A stretch of DNA of 64,000 nt, from NCBI GenBank assembly GCA_037043015.1, contig CM073330.1:10000512-10064511 (forward strand), read 5' to 3'. Each line of letters starts with the position of its first letter. The first letter of the stretch is position 1. Of the stretch, positions 50,451-62,539 are shown one piece after another. The translations under genes and the position numbers were made by a program. The stretch is from Bryum argenteum (taxonomy: Eukaryota > Streptophyta > Bryopsida > Bryales > Bryaceae). The notes beneath the pieces are model-generated. The model saw only the letters and a program-made list of their open reading frames with translations, made no database searches and was not told the origin of the DNA.

Positions 50451-51679
50451 CTTTTAAGGAGGAGATGCTCCCTTCTCCTTTGTTATATTTTTCCTTGTGT
50501 GTTTTCTTTTTATGCAATGTAGATTTGTAGTATCTTAAATACTAGACATAACATTACCTTGGAAATGGCAAACTTAATTGCCCAAAACATGTGTGGTTGT
50601 TTTGTTTGATGTGGTGATGATTGTGGTGAGTTCATTGCATGAATGGTGCTCTTTTCTTGATTGAATGAAATTGATTCTTGATTGATTGAATGAAATTGAT
50701 TGCTTGATTGATTGAATGAAATGGAGTCCGTTCTTGGAAGGCTACTACTTAGGTTCTTGCACCCCACCATCTCGACCCAACTTCATGACCTTAAAACCGC
50801 AAGAATCGGGATTAGGGCTCAATGTAACCCGTTAAGCCGATTGGAGGACACGCCGCGACTTGCCAATCAAACGACATATGATTTGTCCAGGGCACTCCAT
50901 TCTTGATTGCTATTGCTTATCGACCAACGAAGAACTTATGGTATGCACTTCCGTTCGTTGCCGCTCGATTGAAGCTTCGAGCGCAACTATGGATAGTGGA
51001 GTCATGACAACATTCATCGTTGATGTAGGGGAGAGATCGACGGAGAGAGTACGTGGGTGGATCGAAGAGATATTAGAATTAGACTATAGGCGCGCGTGTG
51101 TTGTTGTTCTCTACTGTTCATGGTTAGAGGAATTCTAAAAGGTACCTCACCAACAATGACGGATCGGCGTGGGTTTGTTTCCATGAATTTTGCAGATTAT
51201 TGCATATAGGTCCTCACTCTTTTGCGTTCCCTATTCACACACAACAAGTATTTTTTGTGAACGACCAAGAGCCGTAGAAAGTGGTTTGAAGGGCAGATGT
51301 TCAAAGCAGTCGTGGGTTCGTGCGCTTTCTTGAAGAACGTGACGATCGCAGAAATACAATCAATCAACGCTCCTGCCTTCACCATCAACCACTAACACGG
51401 AGACGCGCACAAGAGAGCCCTCACATTCAAACTTCACTACGAACGGATCATTCGTGGAAGAGCAGGAAGGAGAGTCAATAGCAACAGAGGAAGGTGATGA
51501 TGATGACGATCGCATACATCAGCAGGATATTAGACATTCTACAGGATGGACATGAATTCTCGTCCTATGTTTGTTCATGAACGTTAACATGTTCCTTGTA
51601 ATGCTTATTAACGCCGCAGCTGTTACTAATAACGCGGTTAGTGTTGACACATCCGCTTGCGTGAAAGTTGACAGTCTTC
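50451..51679. other. Intergenic DNA with a short tandem
   Basis: A 27-bp unit around TTGATTGATTGAATGAAAT repeats two to three times at 50655-50722. No gene is recognised; the frames at 50860-51138 and 51197-51388 have no known domain. Confidence 0.4.
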
Positions 51680-52816
51680 AATGTCATAAATGTTCGCACG
51701 TTTCTATTAACGCATTTGAATGCACTTTGCGTCACAAGAAACGCGTGCGTCAACGTTAACAGCCCCTCCCCTAGTCTGTCAAATTTGATTTGACCGGTCA
51801 TATCCTAAGCTCCACATCAGCAAATCAAACGACAAGACATTCCACGTCATCGCACATATATTACGTCATCAATGTTCTCACGTTTTTTTAACGCATTTAA
51901 ACGCACTTCGCGTCACAAGAAACGCAAGCGTCAATGTTGACAGCCCCCCCACTAGTCTCTCAAATTTGATTCGACCGGTTAAATCTTAAGCTCCACGTCA
52001 GCAAATCAAGCCACGATAAAATCCATTTTAGCGCATATATTTTACATCATCAATCTTCTCACGTTTCTATTAACGAATTTTAACGCACTTCGCGTCACAA
52101 GAAACGCATGCGTCAATGTTGACATCCGCCCTTAGTCTCTCAAATTTGATTTGACCAGTCAAATCCTAAGTTCCACGTCAGCAAATCAAGCCACAAGGCA
52201 TTCCATGTCATTGCTCATATTGCACGTTATCAATATTCTCACGTTTCTTTTAACCCATTTAAACGCACTTTGCGTCATAAGAAACGCATGCGTCAATGTT
52301 GACAGCCCTCCTAGTCTCTCAAATTTGGTTTGATCGGTCAAATCCTAAGCTTCACGTCACTAAAGGAAGACACGATGAAATCCACGTCAGCGCACATATT
52401 TTATGTCATCAATATTCTGACGTTTCTTTTAACACAATCAAATGTGGTACACGTTAAAAGAAACGCCAACTACGTTAAAACAAACGTGCTGACGTGAAGC
52501 CTTTCTACTTTTAGCCAGAACTTTTCTACCTTCTTGTATAAAAGGAGTACAAAAAGTTACCGTCCATCAAGGGCGTTGGCGTTTAATCTAACGCCACGCC
52601 GTTATTTTTGACGTACGCACATTAAGCCGCGTTTCACCAAAATCTTCTTTGACACGGAGCGTTTTCACAACGTCATTTTTGACGGATTTACGTTAAATAG
52701 TTTAACGCTACGTCACGTTTAATTCGATGTGATTACTACACTAATTCGGTATAGTGTGGGTATACGTCATTGATAACGCGTGAAAACGCGTGATAAAACG
52801 TTGTTTTCTACTAGTA
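51590..52816. mobile_element. CACTA-like element D, right part
   Basis: The right end is the complement of TACTAGTAGAAAACAACG (52799-52816), like the CACTAGTAGAAAA ends of plant CACTA elements with the first C changed. The subterminal DNA is full of TTTAACG, AACGC and ACGT motifs plus the 181-bp array. The left end was not found. Confidence 0.55.
51680..52435. repeat. 181-bp tandem array
   Basis: GTCACAAGAAACGC marks units at 51731, 51912 and 52094, and GTCATAAGAAACGC marks one at 52274, spacings of 180-182 bp. Each unit carries TCTCAAATTTG, then a GACCGGTCAAATCCTAAG-like block and a CACGTCA-rich block. It lies inside CACTA-like DNA and may multiply subterminal transposase-binding sites. Confidence 0.9.
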
Positions 52817-53542
52817 TGTGTTTGATATTTTCAAAAGCTACTCTTGTAGAATTGGCATACTTTCGCTTTAGAATTTGAGTAGTAACTTCGCGATGAACAT
52901 ATTTCTAAAACAAAATTTCAAACAAACTACTTCTTTGAGTTGCCCCATTTCAGCTCGCAACCAAAGGATTATCCTAGAAGACCCAAACATTGGAAATTGA
53001 TCTTGCAAATTTTACCACATACACTTTGCATAATAAGGAGCACACAGTAAATATCTTAGATAAAAGTAATACTTTTCACCCCTACATCTAGGCTGCCCGA
53101 AAATTCAAAAACTCATTTTGGGTCTCAAGGAGCTTTCACACTCCAAAACGTTATGAATATTTGAACGAACATTATCAAACTATATATTACCACAAAGCTC
53201 TTAGTGAGGACTATCCATCCAGCAAAATGAGTCCCCATGATATCAAAATTCACCTTAATCCCACAGACTTTGCAATACTTCAGGCACAATATACACACAA
53301 AAGTACAAAATTGCAAAGAAACTGTAATTGCCAAAATATGAACACGCAAATACCGTAATTTGACAGCCAACCATATATTTCGAATAAAGGCAGGGGGTAA
53401 ACCCCCTTCCAGAAATATACAAACGCCAACTTCAATTATTGCAAGTTATAAAACTAAGATAGAATAATTACACATCTGCATTATTTCCAATAATGTTAGA
53501 TCACCTCAGTCTGGAGTTATGCAAGCCTTTGATCACTTTCCT
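52817..53542. other. 3' flank of the enoyl-CoA hydratase gene
   Basis: The part nearest 53542 should include the 3' UTR. No polyadenylation signal was assigned with confidence, and no other gene is recognised. Confidence 0.4.
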
Positions 53543-55255
53543 CTAAAGCTTGGACTTGGGCTTGGATTGCTTAGACGATCTTCCAGAGATGAATTCCTGC
53601 ATTGCTGCAAACTCCTCCGGCTTCATGTTGGCATAATACTCATGCCCACGTTCCTGCATTCAAAAATTGAATAAAAACAAGCATCAAATAAACAATTAAA
53701 ATGACACTCTTACAGCCAACTTATCGTGATGTTCATCAAATATCGAAAACAGGATTATGTTTCTAATATACCTACTACTGCTGTGAATACTTTGATCAGG
53801 AATGCTACTTTCATCAGGTTGCAAAAAGTGATTTTGTAAAACAAACAAGCATTCGAGTTCAAGTATAAATGAGTAATGACCATAGATAACATTCTTTAAA
53901 CTGATGTTCATCAAACATGTACAATTTAATCAAGATAGGAATTGTTTCTGATTGAGGTGTATTGATGTGCATATGATTGATAAAAAGTTGTTTATAAAGT
54001 ACCCTGGAACAAACAAAAAGGTTGAATCATAACCCTCACTTTTGTTTATGAAGTAGTGAATAATTAGGGTTCAGGGTTTAAGGGTACCTGCTCAAGCTTC
54101 AAAGCCTCCCCAAGAGGGAGTTTGAAGCCATCGTTGATGACGGCCTTGTATTTCAAGACAAGATTCTCCTGATTCTTAAGAATGGCTTCAGCGATGCCTC
54201 GAGCAGCTCCTAAAAGCTCCGTCGGAGCAACCACACGGTTCACGAGTCCCCATTTCTCAGCTGTTTGTGCATCCAAAGGTGCAGCAGTCAAGGAGACTTC
54301 TCGGGCTCTGTAGGGACCGATTGCACGTTGCAACCTCTGGGAGAGTCCCCATGACGGAAAGATCCCAAATCTGCACCGAAAAAACATATGAAATGAATAT
54401 ACACACAAGTTCATGTATTCTACAAGACTCCAATTCGCAAAATTTGACATATTCCTCATCATCATGTAGTAAGTGTGATCTCAATAATTAGAGTACTATT
54501 TCAGTAGATAATATGAAGCTCGTGATACTTTGATTGAAGTAGGGAGTTACTGAGAGGTAAGAAAGCATCGAATGCATACTCTTCTTTCAAAAAGTGCTCT
54601 GAATCTAGAGTTTTAATGTGAGAACAAAAATTCATAGTGACTCCACAAATACACAACCACAATGAAAGAACTAAGAAAGTAAAGCAAAAGAGGATGGATC
54701 ATTGGGCATCATCACTCAATCATGTGAGATTAAGAGTAGCCATAAAATGAGAAGAGTATGAAAGAACGTACTTGGCATGGGTGTCGATGAATTTGGCAGC
54801 AGTGCTAGCCACCAGAATATCACACCCTAACGCAATCTCGAACCCAGCAGTGATGCAATGTCCATTGATAGCGCCAATGATCGGCTTCCGGCACTTTTGC
54901 ATCTGAACCAACGTATCAGTGGCCTCGGTCTTCACATCACCTTTGAACACATCCGAAGCTGCTGTCAAATCCTGCCAAAAACTCCACTAATAAGTGCCCC
55001 TCCATAAACGTAAAGATAAGCAATGTTTGAGTATGTTGAGATATTACTGACCACTCCAGCGGAGAAAGCTCGTCCAGCTCCCGTGAGGATGATAACCTTG
55101 CACTCTGGATCCTGATCCAGTCGAGTGAAAATGAAGGCCAGATTCTCAAGCATGCCCCGAGTGAGAGCATTCAAAGCTTGTGGTCTGTTGATAGTAATAG
55201 TAACGATGCCGTTGCTGGACTTCTCCACCAGGATTTGCTTTTCTTCGTTCGCCAT
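53543..55255 (-). CDS. ECHIA: Peroxisomal enoyl-CoA hydratase/isomerase
   Basis: Four coding exons, 55255-55052, 54971-54772, 54370-54088 and 53653-53543, join in frame at GT-AG sites to give 265 aa. The crotonase fold is shown by NRPQALNALT, GAGRAFSAGVDL (oxyanion loop), NGHCITAGFEIALGCDI (second oxyanion loop, with Glu113 matching catalytic Glu144 of rat mitochondrial hydratase) and FGIFPSWGLSQRL. The second catalytic Glu (Glu164) is His133 in FIDTH. The C-terminus is SKL, a type 1 peroxisomal targeting signal. Length, motifs and SKL fit Arabidopsis ECHIA (At4g16210), recalled not searched. It should act on enoyl-CoA in peroxisomal beta-oxidation. MANEEK is preferred as start because of its ACCATGG context. 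An acceptor-like CTCTTGCAG lies six bases upstream. Confidence 0.92.
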
Positions 55256-56310
55256 GGTTGCCTGCAAGAGTACTAGAGCTACTTTACATTAAAAAAGAAG
55301 CCCATCATATTGTTACCTAAATTATTCTACTTTTGCATTAGAAGTGTGAAAAACAGTCAAACAAGATGTACTCATATGACCTTCTCTTCTCAAACGTGAA
55401 GAAGGAAAGCAAAACATGAAACTACAAAATGGCGACTCCAGGTTCAAAAAACATGAAATCAGAGCATGGCGTATAACCATCAACCAACATGCCAGTTCTG
55501 GTTCGAACAAAGTTTTCAGATTTTGCAATCCTGGTGAAGCTCAAGGAAAAAGAAGCCAACCTTTCGAATCACACTGCTACCAATATCATTTAACAATAAG
55601 CAGCAAGAAAGTACTGAGTCTCAGTGTTGAGATGCATCGAATTGAATGTCTCATATGACCTTCTCAAAAGTGAAAAGAAGGAAACTAAATATGAGAACTA
55701 CAACATGCCAATTCCAGTTCGAAAAACTGCAGTAAGCAAGTTGCGAGGGTTACAAGACACACTTGCAAGAGAATCTCAAGATGTCGACACAATCCAAAAA
55801 TGATGGAATTACTTGTATTCAGTTCTAATTAACGTACATTCTTATTGATCGCATGCATGCCCAATCTCAAATCGGGTCATTACTTGATGCTATGCATGTG
55901 ATCAAAACTTAAGTAGCACTAGAAAGTCGACAGATCGAAGCACTTCTAACCCCACGAACAACAAAACCCTAATTCAGTCGCGCACGAAAAGGAAGAATTG
56001 AGCATAAACAGTGGAAGGAAACAAGAAATGGCGATCCGGACAAGCTCAAATTGAGTCGATGGAAGGAAAAAGCAAGCAGATCGGTGGCACAAAACCTGCT
56101 CTGGGGTTGATTGTAAGAATCGATCTGTCAGTGTGTCTTCTTTCTTTTCTTCCTCCGAAGTAGAATTGACAGAACTTGCACAATTGAATTGAAGCGTGAG
56201 AAGCAAGTAAGTGAGAGAAGCTTGATGCTTTGCGAAGCTACAAGAGTAGTGCAGTTCGAAAGATCCTCATCTTGGTCGTCGTCTTTGTCAATTTTGGGTG
56301 CGCACCGACC
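55256..56310 (-). promoter_or_regulatory. Probable 5' UTR exon and leader intron of the hydratase gene
   Basis: CTCTTGCAG just before the start codon looks like a 3' splice site. A matching donor, AGAGCAG followed by GTTTTG, is near 56098. This suggests a non-coding first exon at about 56300-56098 and a leader intron of about 830 bp. Splice sites are seen; their use is inferred. Confidence 0.5.
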
Positions 56311-59300
56311 GGAATTCTATCCTGCCACCGCACTTGCTTGATAACATGACCCACCGAAAAAGCCCAAAATGATAACTCAATGATAACTCAAAAAGGAAAC
56401 TCAATTGGACCAAGAAGTTCCTCAACCCTATGCAAACTTGCATTTTAGACTTTATTGCAGTGATTCAATTTTTATCAGTTCATCAATAGATATTGTGAAG
56501 AGCTAATATGCAGTGTGAAATTTCATTAAAACAAATTAGATTGGTCGATCAACATTATCGATTGGTGATAGTTATCTAAAATGCAAGAACTGCATCCCAT
56601 AACTACGTTACATTAATCTTAACCATTCATTAGTTGGTAGCATATTTGCTTGTGCACCATAAGGTACTCAAATCAAGCTTTACATTAAGTATCGAGTATT
56701 TTTTACCAACCCAAGGCACTAATTTTGTGCCTCAAAGTTGAGTAACTTTCTCTACTCATTAATATGGTTAAGTCTTAAGTCTCTTTTGTCAAATATTATA
56801 TGTAATATAGACAACTACATGGGAATCTGAATATGGTACTCCAAGCTCAGCCACTGAAGCGGGGTGATAGGGTCCCATGGTCATGTATACACAATGTGAA
56901 GCGTTTTGAAGAGTTTCAAGAGTTCTCTTTCATTACAAGTGTTTTAAGTGTTACTAAGAGTTGAGAAGATCTAATTATTGGCATCGATTTAGAGTGATGC
57001 TAAATGGTTGCATGGCATAATTCACTTCAAGCATTCATTAACTAAACTGCAATGCAATTTCTAACTAAGGTCATCAAGATAAAAGATGATTGTAAATGAC
57101 CACATTAGCCATGGAAAGGTTACCATGATTTCTACTACACATGACATCAGTTCATCTTAAAAGCTTTTTCCATGTTTATAGTCAACATTACAAAAGTGTG
57201 ATTTTGAAAAATGGGACATTATAGAAGAAGGAGGAGGTGCATGCATATGTACATGTGCATGACTGTGCATTATTCACAGGGCTTTTACTAATTGTCATGA
57301 ATACACTTACTTCTCAATTTCTTAGCGATGCAATATACTAATTCATGACTGAATTTTGTGACCTTGTAGTTGTATAATCAAAGTCATGCAATGAATTACT
57401 TTTCTAATAAATTTAGTGAAAATTGGTGTTATATTGTCTTTGATTAATTCAAATGGTGAGCAACAACTCCAAATGGCAAACATCCAAAAAATTATTACAA
57501 AGGAAAGATAGTCACCTATGATTAGTCAAACTAGTTAAAAAAGGTCATTCTATTTGAATGTCTCAAATGGAGATGGTAGTTACAAATTGTCCCTTTTGAG
57601 TTCAATGTGGACTATCAAGAGTGAAATATAAACGAAGGCTCGAAGCCACCCTTTATGTCAAACTTACTCAACTAATTATCATGTTTTTCCTATAAGTTTA
57701 TAACGTGATGAGTTTTTGAGTACTTCCACTCATTGCAAGCCTTACAAATGATTTGGTAAACCTCAATTGCTTCTAAGATGAATTTGAAAAGAATAAATAA
57801 CTCTATTTCACAACATATTTTCAAGAGAGGCTACATTTTTAACGTTGTATGAAGTCCGAATGTTTGGTCAAAATGAGATACTTGTAATGTTTTGAGTGCA
57901 TGTTTCCCATCAAATGCATGGACCTCCCAATTCATGAATTTCAAACAACAGGACGTTGGCACATTCCTTGGTTAATGGAACCACTATAAATCATAGTGAT
58001 AGTACTATGATTGTCATACATATACTAGGGCTCTGCATTCGGTGATCCGGTTCCCTATTTTACTATCATGAGTTCAGGACCTATAAACTCATTGAAGAAT
58101 ATGAACAAAAGGTAAAGCATAAAAACGAATGCCGGCCTGGGGTTCAAAGTGAGAATTATTCTTTAACATTTTCTCAGATGGAAAATTATATGAATAGAAT
58201 GTTGGGTTTGACCTACTTGGGTGGTAGAAACTTTTCGTTGATATTTTTCCAAATATTCTCGAACTCAATTTATTGAAATGACAATCTAAGATCCCTACAT
58301 ATGATATTATCTCAAACCTTTTTACAAGTGTAGATATTAGGAGACGGTAAGGATAAAATTCGATGTTCTTTTTAGTGGTTCATTAACTATGTTCCACAAT
58401 GCTAAAAAATCTTCAAATGATCTATGTTTTTATAATTCTCTTCCTAGTTTTGTGTAGAATAAGTATCCATATATGTCTTGAATTTGAGGTTTAATAAAAA
58501 AAGAAAAATAGAATAGTCAATCATTCAAAATTAAACGACAATCCTAAATCAAAATCTTCAGCACTACAATATTCGAAAATATTAAAATGCTAAAATCTAA
58601 AATGAAATTCAAACTTCCATAATGACAATTACAAGTTGTAAACTACACACAATCATGATAAGTAAAAGTATGAACTTTATTAGTAAAGTAAACCTTTGTT
58701 TTCTCCCTAAATCTATCTACCCATGTGCGGATACTACCACATGGGTACATCAACAAATTCCATAACAAAATACCACAACAAAACACTAATAAGTCTAATA
58801 CCAAATACCAATAAATACCTGCCCCAAACTTTACATTGTATCTTACTCACACAGAATTGGAATTAGGTGTGGTTGGTATTCCCGGAAAGAGCTCCATGAC
58901 CTGTATAAATAATTCTATGATAAATAACATTGTCAGTTTCCTGTTCCTCAAGGATCTACATACGTAACATGCCGCATTCAACTATACCAATTCATGAAAA
59001 CGAAACAAGTGGTGATTAGCATCGCTGTAATCTCATTTCCGTACAACTCTGTGGTGCATTGGGCTCACCGTGGAGGGATTCCCGTGATTCTTCCTTAGAA
59101 TGAGTTGCGCCCACAGTACTTTTTAAGAGTCTACAACCAGATCGACTGTGGAATTTTACTAGTGTGTTTAAAGCCCAGGATGATCACATTCTTTGCGATG
59201 TGATTTAGCATATGGCACAAAGTGATGGTTTGCTTCATTAGGCTCCGTCGATGTACCTGTAAAGGTGGGGCGGCGGCGGAAGAACCGCATAACAGCGCCG

Positions 59301-59548
59301 ACTACTCCAACAAGAAGGCTAGGGTCATTGATGCTACCTGTACACGTTGGGGGTAAACTCAGTGGCATGCTCTACCACGAACACAAAACGGTCATCTCAG
59401 CATGCAAGAATTCTCGCACCTTCGCTATATCGCTTGCCGGTGGGGTAGCCGGATCGCTGCATTAGCCACACGTTTGTTAGTGTAGGATGCAAGCTCAATT
59501 TTCACCATCAATGTCAACTGCAATCGTTCGTACCTACTGCCGGTCAGT
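56311..59548. other. AT-rich intergenic DNA with a small GC-rich patch
   Basis: No gene, RNA or classified transposon is recognised over about 3.2 kb. A GC-richer patch lies at 59260-59350; frames over it on both strands have no known domain. Confidence 0.45.
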
Positions 59549-59780
59549 TGTTGAGCATTGGCACGTTGGAGTGTTGAAGAATGCAACGCTCCTAACGAAT
59601 GTCCTTTCGTCCCTTCATCTTTCTGTAGCACTTTCTCTGTAGCACTTTCTCTGTGACGCTTTCTCGTTACTTGGACCGTCTCGGTGATGTATATATTCTG
59701 GGTCTTTCCCTTCATAATATAGTGCGCACTTGCGCAACTCTTCGTTGTGTACACTTGCATCCGAGTGCTTGTTTTTCATC
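59549..59780 (+). mobile_element. 5' LTR of a Ty1-copia element (start tentative)
   Basis: The right boundary is firm: the sequence ends TCA directly before the primer-binding site. A TG start at 59549 (TGTTGAGCATTGGC) gives a 232-bp LTR, but the 3' LTR is outside the window so the start is unproven. A TATA-like TGTATATATTC lies at about 59687, and a short GTAGCACTTTCTCT repeat at 59635-59655. Confidence 0.6.
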
Positions 59781-59781
59781 A

Positions 59782-59796
59782 TGGTATCAGAGCCGG
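59782..59796 (+). promoter_or_regulatory. Primer-binding site for initiator tRNA-Met
   Basis: TGGTATCAGAGCCGG matches the usual plant copia primer site, complementary to the 3' end of tRNA-iMet, and lies two bases after the LTR end. Confidence 0.9.
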
Positions 59797-59927
59797 TGTT
59801 TTTCTTATTTTATTTTAATTTGTGGAGAGAATAGAACTTTAGAACGCAATAGATAGAAAGAGTGAGGAAGAAAGTAGTAGTGATACACTGAGGAAGATAT
59901 CCAGAGACAAAAGTAGATCGGAAGGCA

Positions 59928-60965
59928 ATGCCACCGAAACTCATAGTTGATCTGTTCAAAAGAGTAGAAGAATCTCCAGTAAAAAGGGCCAAAGAAGAGT
60001 TCTTGTCAGGATATAGAGAGTCGAGATTGGTTTCTCAACAAACAAGTATAGAGAGAGCGCCTTATATGATGGATAACTCCACAGTAAAGGAAAGTGAGAA
60101 ACTAAGAGGAATAGAAAACTATTACGTCTGGAGCCTCAAGATCAGAGGCATCCTTAGAGCAGAAAGTTTGTGGACTATTACCGAGAAAAAGGAATCACCT
60201 ATTGCTTACCCAGTCAACATAGATGGAGAGGAACTTAGTGAAGTTCAATTGAACAAACGAAAAGCTATTGCATGTCGTTTTTTGCTCTTATCGGTTTCTG
60301 ATGATTTGGTCGATACTGTTGCTGGTCATACCGACCCCAGTGAAGCATGGAATGCACTCAAAGAAGAATTTGCTTCTGGAGATCATTCTCACGTACTTAC
60401 ATTAGTGTCTCAGCTCCAAACCTTGAAACTTTCCGAAGGAAGCTCCGTAGAAGATTACGTGAGACGTGCACGTGAACTCAAGAATCGTCTCGCTAGTATG
60501 GGTGAGAGACTAAGTGACAAACACCTTAACCAAGTTGTTCTTAACGGACTGCCACGTTCCTTTGAAAGTATTGTGCAGACTCTTACGCATTTGGACCCGA
60601 ACATGAGCTTTGAGAAACTGAGTGCCAACCTCATGTCGGAGCACTATCGACGACTCACTCATAAGAACTCTGCACGGTACGACGACGAAGCCCTGTCCAT
60701 TACAAACAAGCATCATGGTGGCGGTCGTCAAACCAACAACAATATCATGGAGGTAGGGGTCGCGGGCGATGGGGACGAAGCTCGCCATGGTGGAGATCCC
60801 CTCCAGGTGGGGAATGGGGACGAGGCCAATACACTACTGGACCACCAAATCGTGGCTACCCGAGAGGACAAGGAGCACCGTGGAGGGCGGCACCACCAGG
60901 ACCACAACCGAGACTGCAACGGCCGCCTATCGTGTGTTATACATGCGGCAGGCCAGGACATATAG
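59928..60965 (+). CDS. Ty1-copia gag polyprotein segment
   Basis: The frame encodes 345 aa. The N-terminal DUF4219-like part contains LRGIENYYVWSLKIRGIL. The UBN2-like capsid region follows, with SEAWNALKEEFASGD, LQTLKLSEGSSVEDYVRR and NQVVLNGLPRSFESIVQ. From about 60720 this frame loses sense: the Gly/Arg-rich nucleocapsid stretch continues in another frame that overlaps it (60663-60965) and leads into the zinc knuckle. Plant copia elements usually have a single frame, so this shift is either a mutation or, less likely, programmed frameshifting. Confidence 0.9.
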   Translation: MPPKLIVDLFKRVEESPVKRAKEEFLSGYRESRLVSQQTSIERAPYMMDNSTVKESEKLRGIENYYVWSLKIRGILRAESLWTITEKKESPIAYPVNIDGEELSEVQLNKRKAIACRFLLLSVSDDLVDTVAGHTDPSEAWNALKEEFASGDHSHVLTLVSQLQTLKLSEGSSVEDYVRRARELKNRLASMGERLSDKHLNQVVLNGLPRSFESIVQTLTHLDPNMSFEKLSANLMSEHYRRLTHKNSARYDDEALSITNKHHGGGRQTNNNIMEVGVAGDGDEARHGGDPLQVGNGDEANTLLDHQIVATREDKEHRGGRHHQDHNRDCNGRLSCVIHAAGQDI

Positions 60966-62539
60966 CCAAAGATTGCACACATGGACCTCAACATAGGTAC
61001 AATGACTATGCCTATGCAGCAGAGGTATTTGATGCACATCTTTACGATCCATACGCCCCATACTACTATCCTGATTCGTCTTACAACTCTGATGTTAGTC
61101 CTTGGTATCTCGATAGTGGTGCAACATCTCATGTTGCGTCAGACGCGAACATGCTAGATTACGCACCAAATCCTTCTAGTTTTCATAGTGATGTTAAGAC
61201 GGGTGGAGGAGAATCTCATTCTGTGCAAGGAATTGGGACTTCTACTCTTCGCACCTCAGCTGGGGAAATAAAGTTGGAAAATATTCGTTATGTGCCGACT
61301 TTGAAGAAGAACCTTGCATCTGTAGGAACTATCACAGATTCCGGTCATGTCGTTTTATTTACGAGAACACATTGTTGGATTCACAAGGATGGCCAAGTAG
61401 TTGCAATGGGTCATCGTGACAAACAGAATGGACTGTACTTTTTAAAGGAACATCCAGAGGAAGCACTCTCAATGGAAACATGCGACGTTGTCGACTTGTG
61501 GCACCGGAGATTAGGACACTTGAGTTACTCAGGTTTAAGCTACCTTTCAAGATCAACTCACATCGCTGGGCTACCACGTATCAATGTGCATAGTCGCATT
61601 TGTACGAGTTGTTTGGAAGGTAGACAACAACGGGAGCGGTTTCCAAAGAAGTCAGAGACTCGGGCACAACATCCGGGAGAAAGAATACACACGGACATTA
61701 TAGGACCATTGCAGCGACCATCACTTGGCGGTTCACGATATGTTCTTGTGCTCACAGATGATTTCTCAAGAAAGAGCTGGACATATTTCTTACGGCAGAA
61801 AAGTGAGACGTTCAAATATTTTTGCCACTTTAAAGCCAAGTTAGAAGCTGAGACCGGAGTCAAACTGACTATGTTACGATCGGACAGAGGCGGCGAGTAT
61901 CTTTCTGAAGAATTTAAAAATTATTGTTTCAAGCATAGCATCAAGCGAGAGTTAACACAAGCGAGGACTCCTCAGCAAAACGGTGTTCCGGAGAGGAGAA
62001 ACCGAACGATCATCGAGAGAGCGAGAAGCATAGCAGCTGATTGCCATCTTCCTATGTTTTTGTGGCCGGAAGCTGTGGCAATGGCCACATTTTTGATCAA
62101 TCGAAGCCCCACGAGGTCCAACTACGGAATTCCACCTGAGTTTAGCTATACAGGTAAACCAGTGGACCTTCGCAACTTGAGAATTTTCGGTTGTATGGCT
62201 TATGTGCATGTACTTCAAGAGGAAAGGAAAAAGTTGGATAAGAGAAGCCATGCATGCATATTTGTAGGATATGACATGGAGACGAAGGGATATAGATTGT
62301 ATGATCATATTCGGAAGAAGATCATTATTAGTCGTGATGTGGTTTTCGATGAGAGTCGTGTAGGATTTTCACACCTCAAAGAGACTTTTGGAGAAAGCGC
62401 ACCACACTACAGTTTCGGGATGCCACTCATTGCGACAGATTCTTTTGAATCTCAAAGTGGTGCATGCGTTAAGGATAGCAGTGGAGTGGGTGGTACGTGG
62501 CCAACAAACTCCGAGGAGTCCGGTTCAAGTGACACATGA
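60663..62539 (+). CDS. Ty1-copia nucleocapsid, protease and integrase
   Basis: The frame is open from 60663, with its first Met at 60932. In order it shows the zinc knuckle CYTCGRPGHIAKDC, the aspartic protease WYLDSGATSH, the gag pre-integrase LWHRRLGHLS, and the integrase core with HTDIIGP, LRSDRGGEY and PERRNRTIIERAR, giving the D, D, E triad. IFGCMAYVHV and YRLYDH mark the C-terminal region. The frame stops at 62539, and pol continues in a different frame from about 62490. Confidence 0.93.

Noticed and set aside
59168-59368. 66-codon minus-strand frame in a GC-rich patch
   Set aside because: No domain, no splice context and an overlapping frame of equal length on the other strand.
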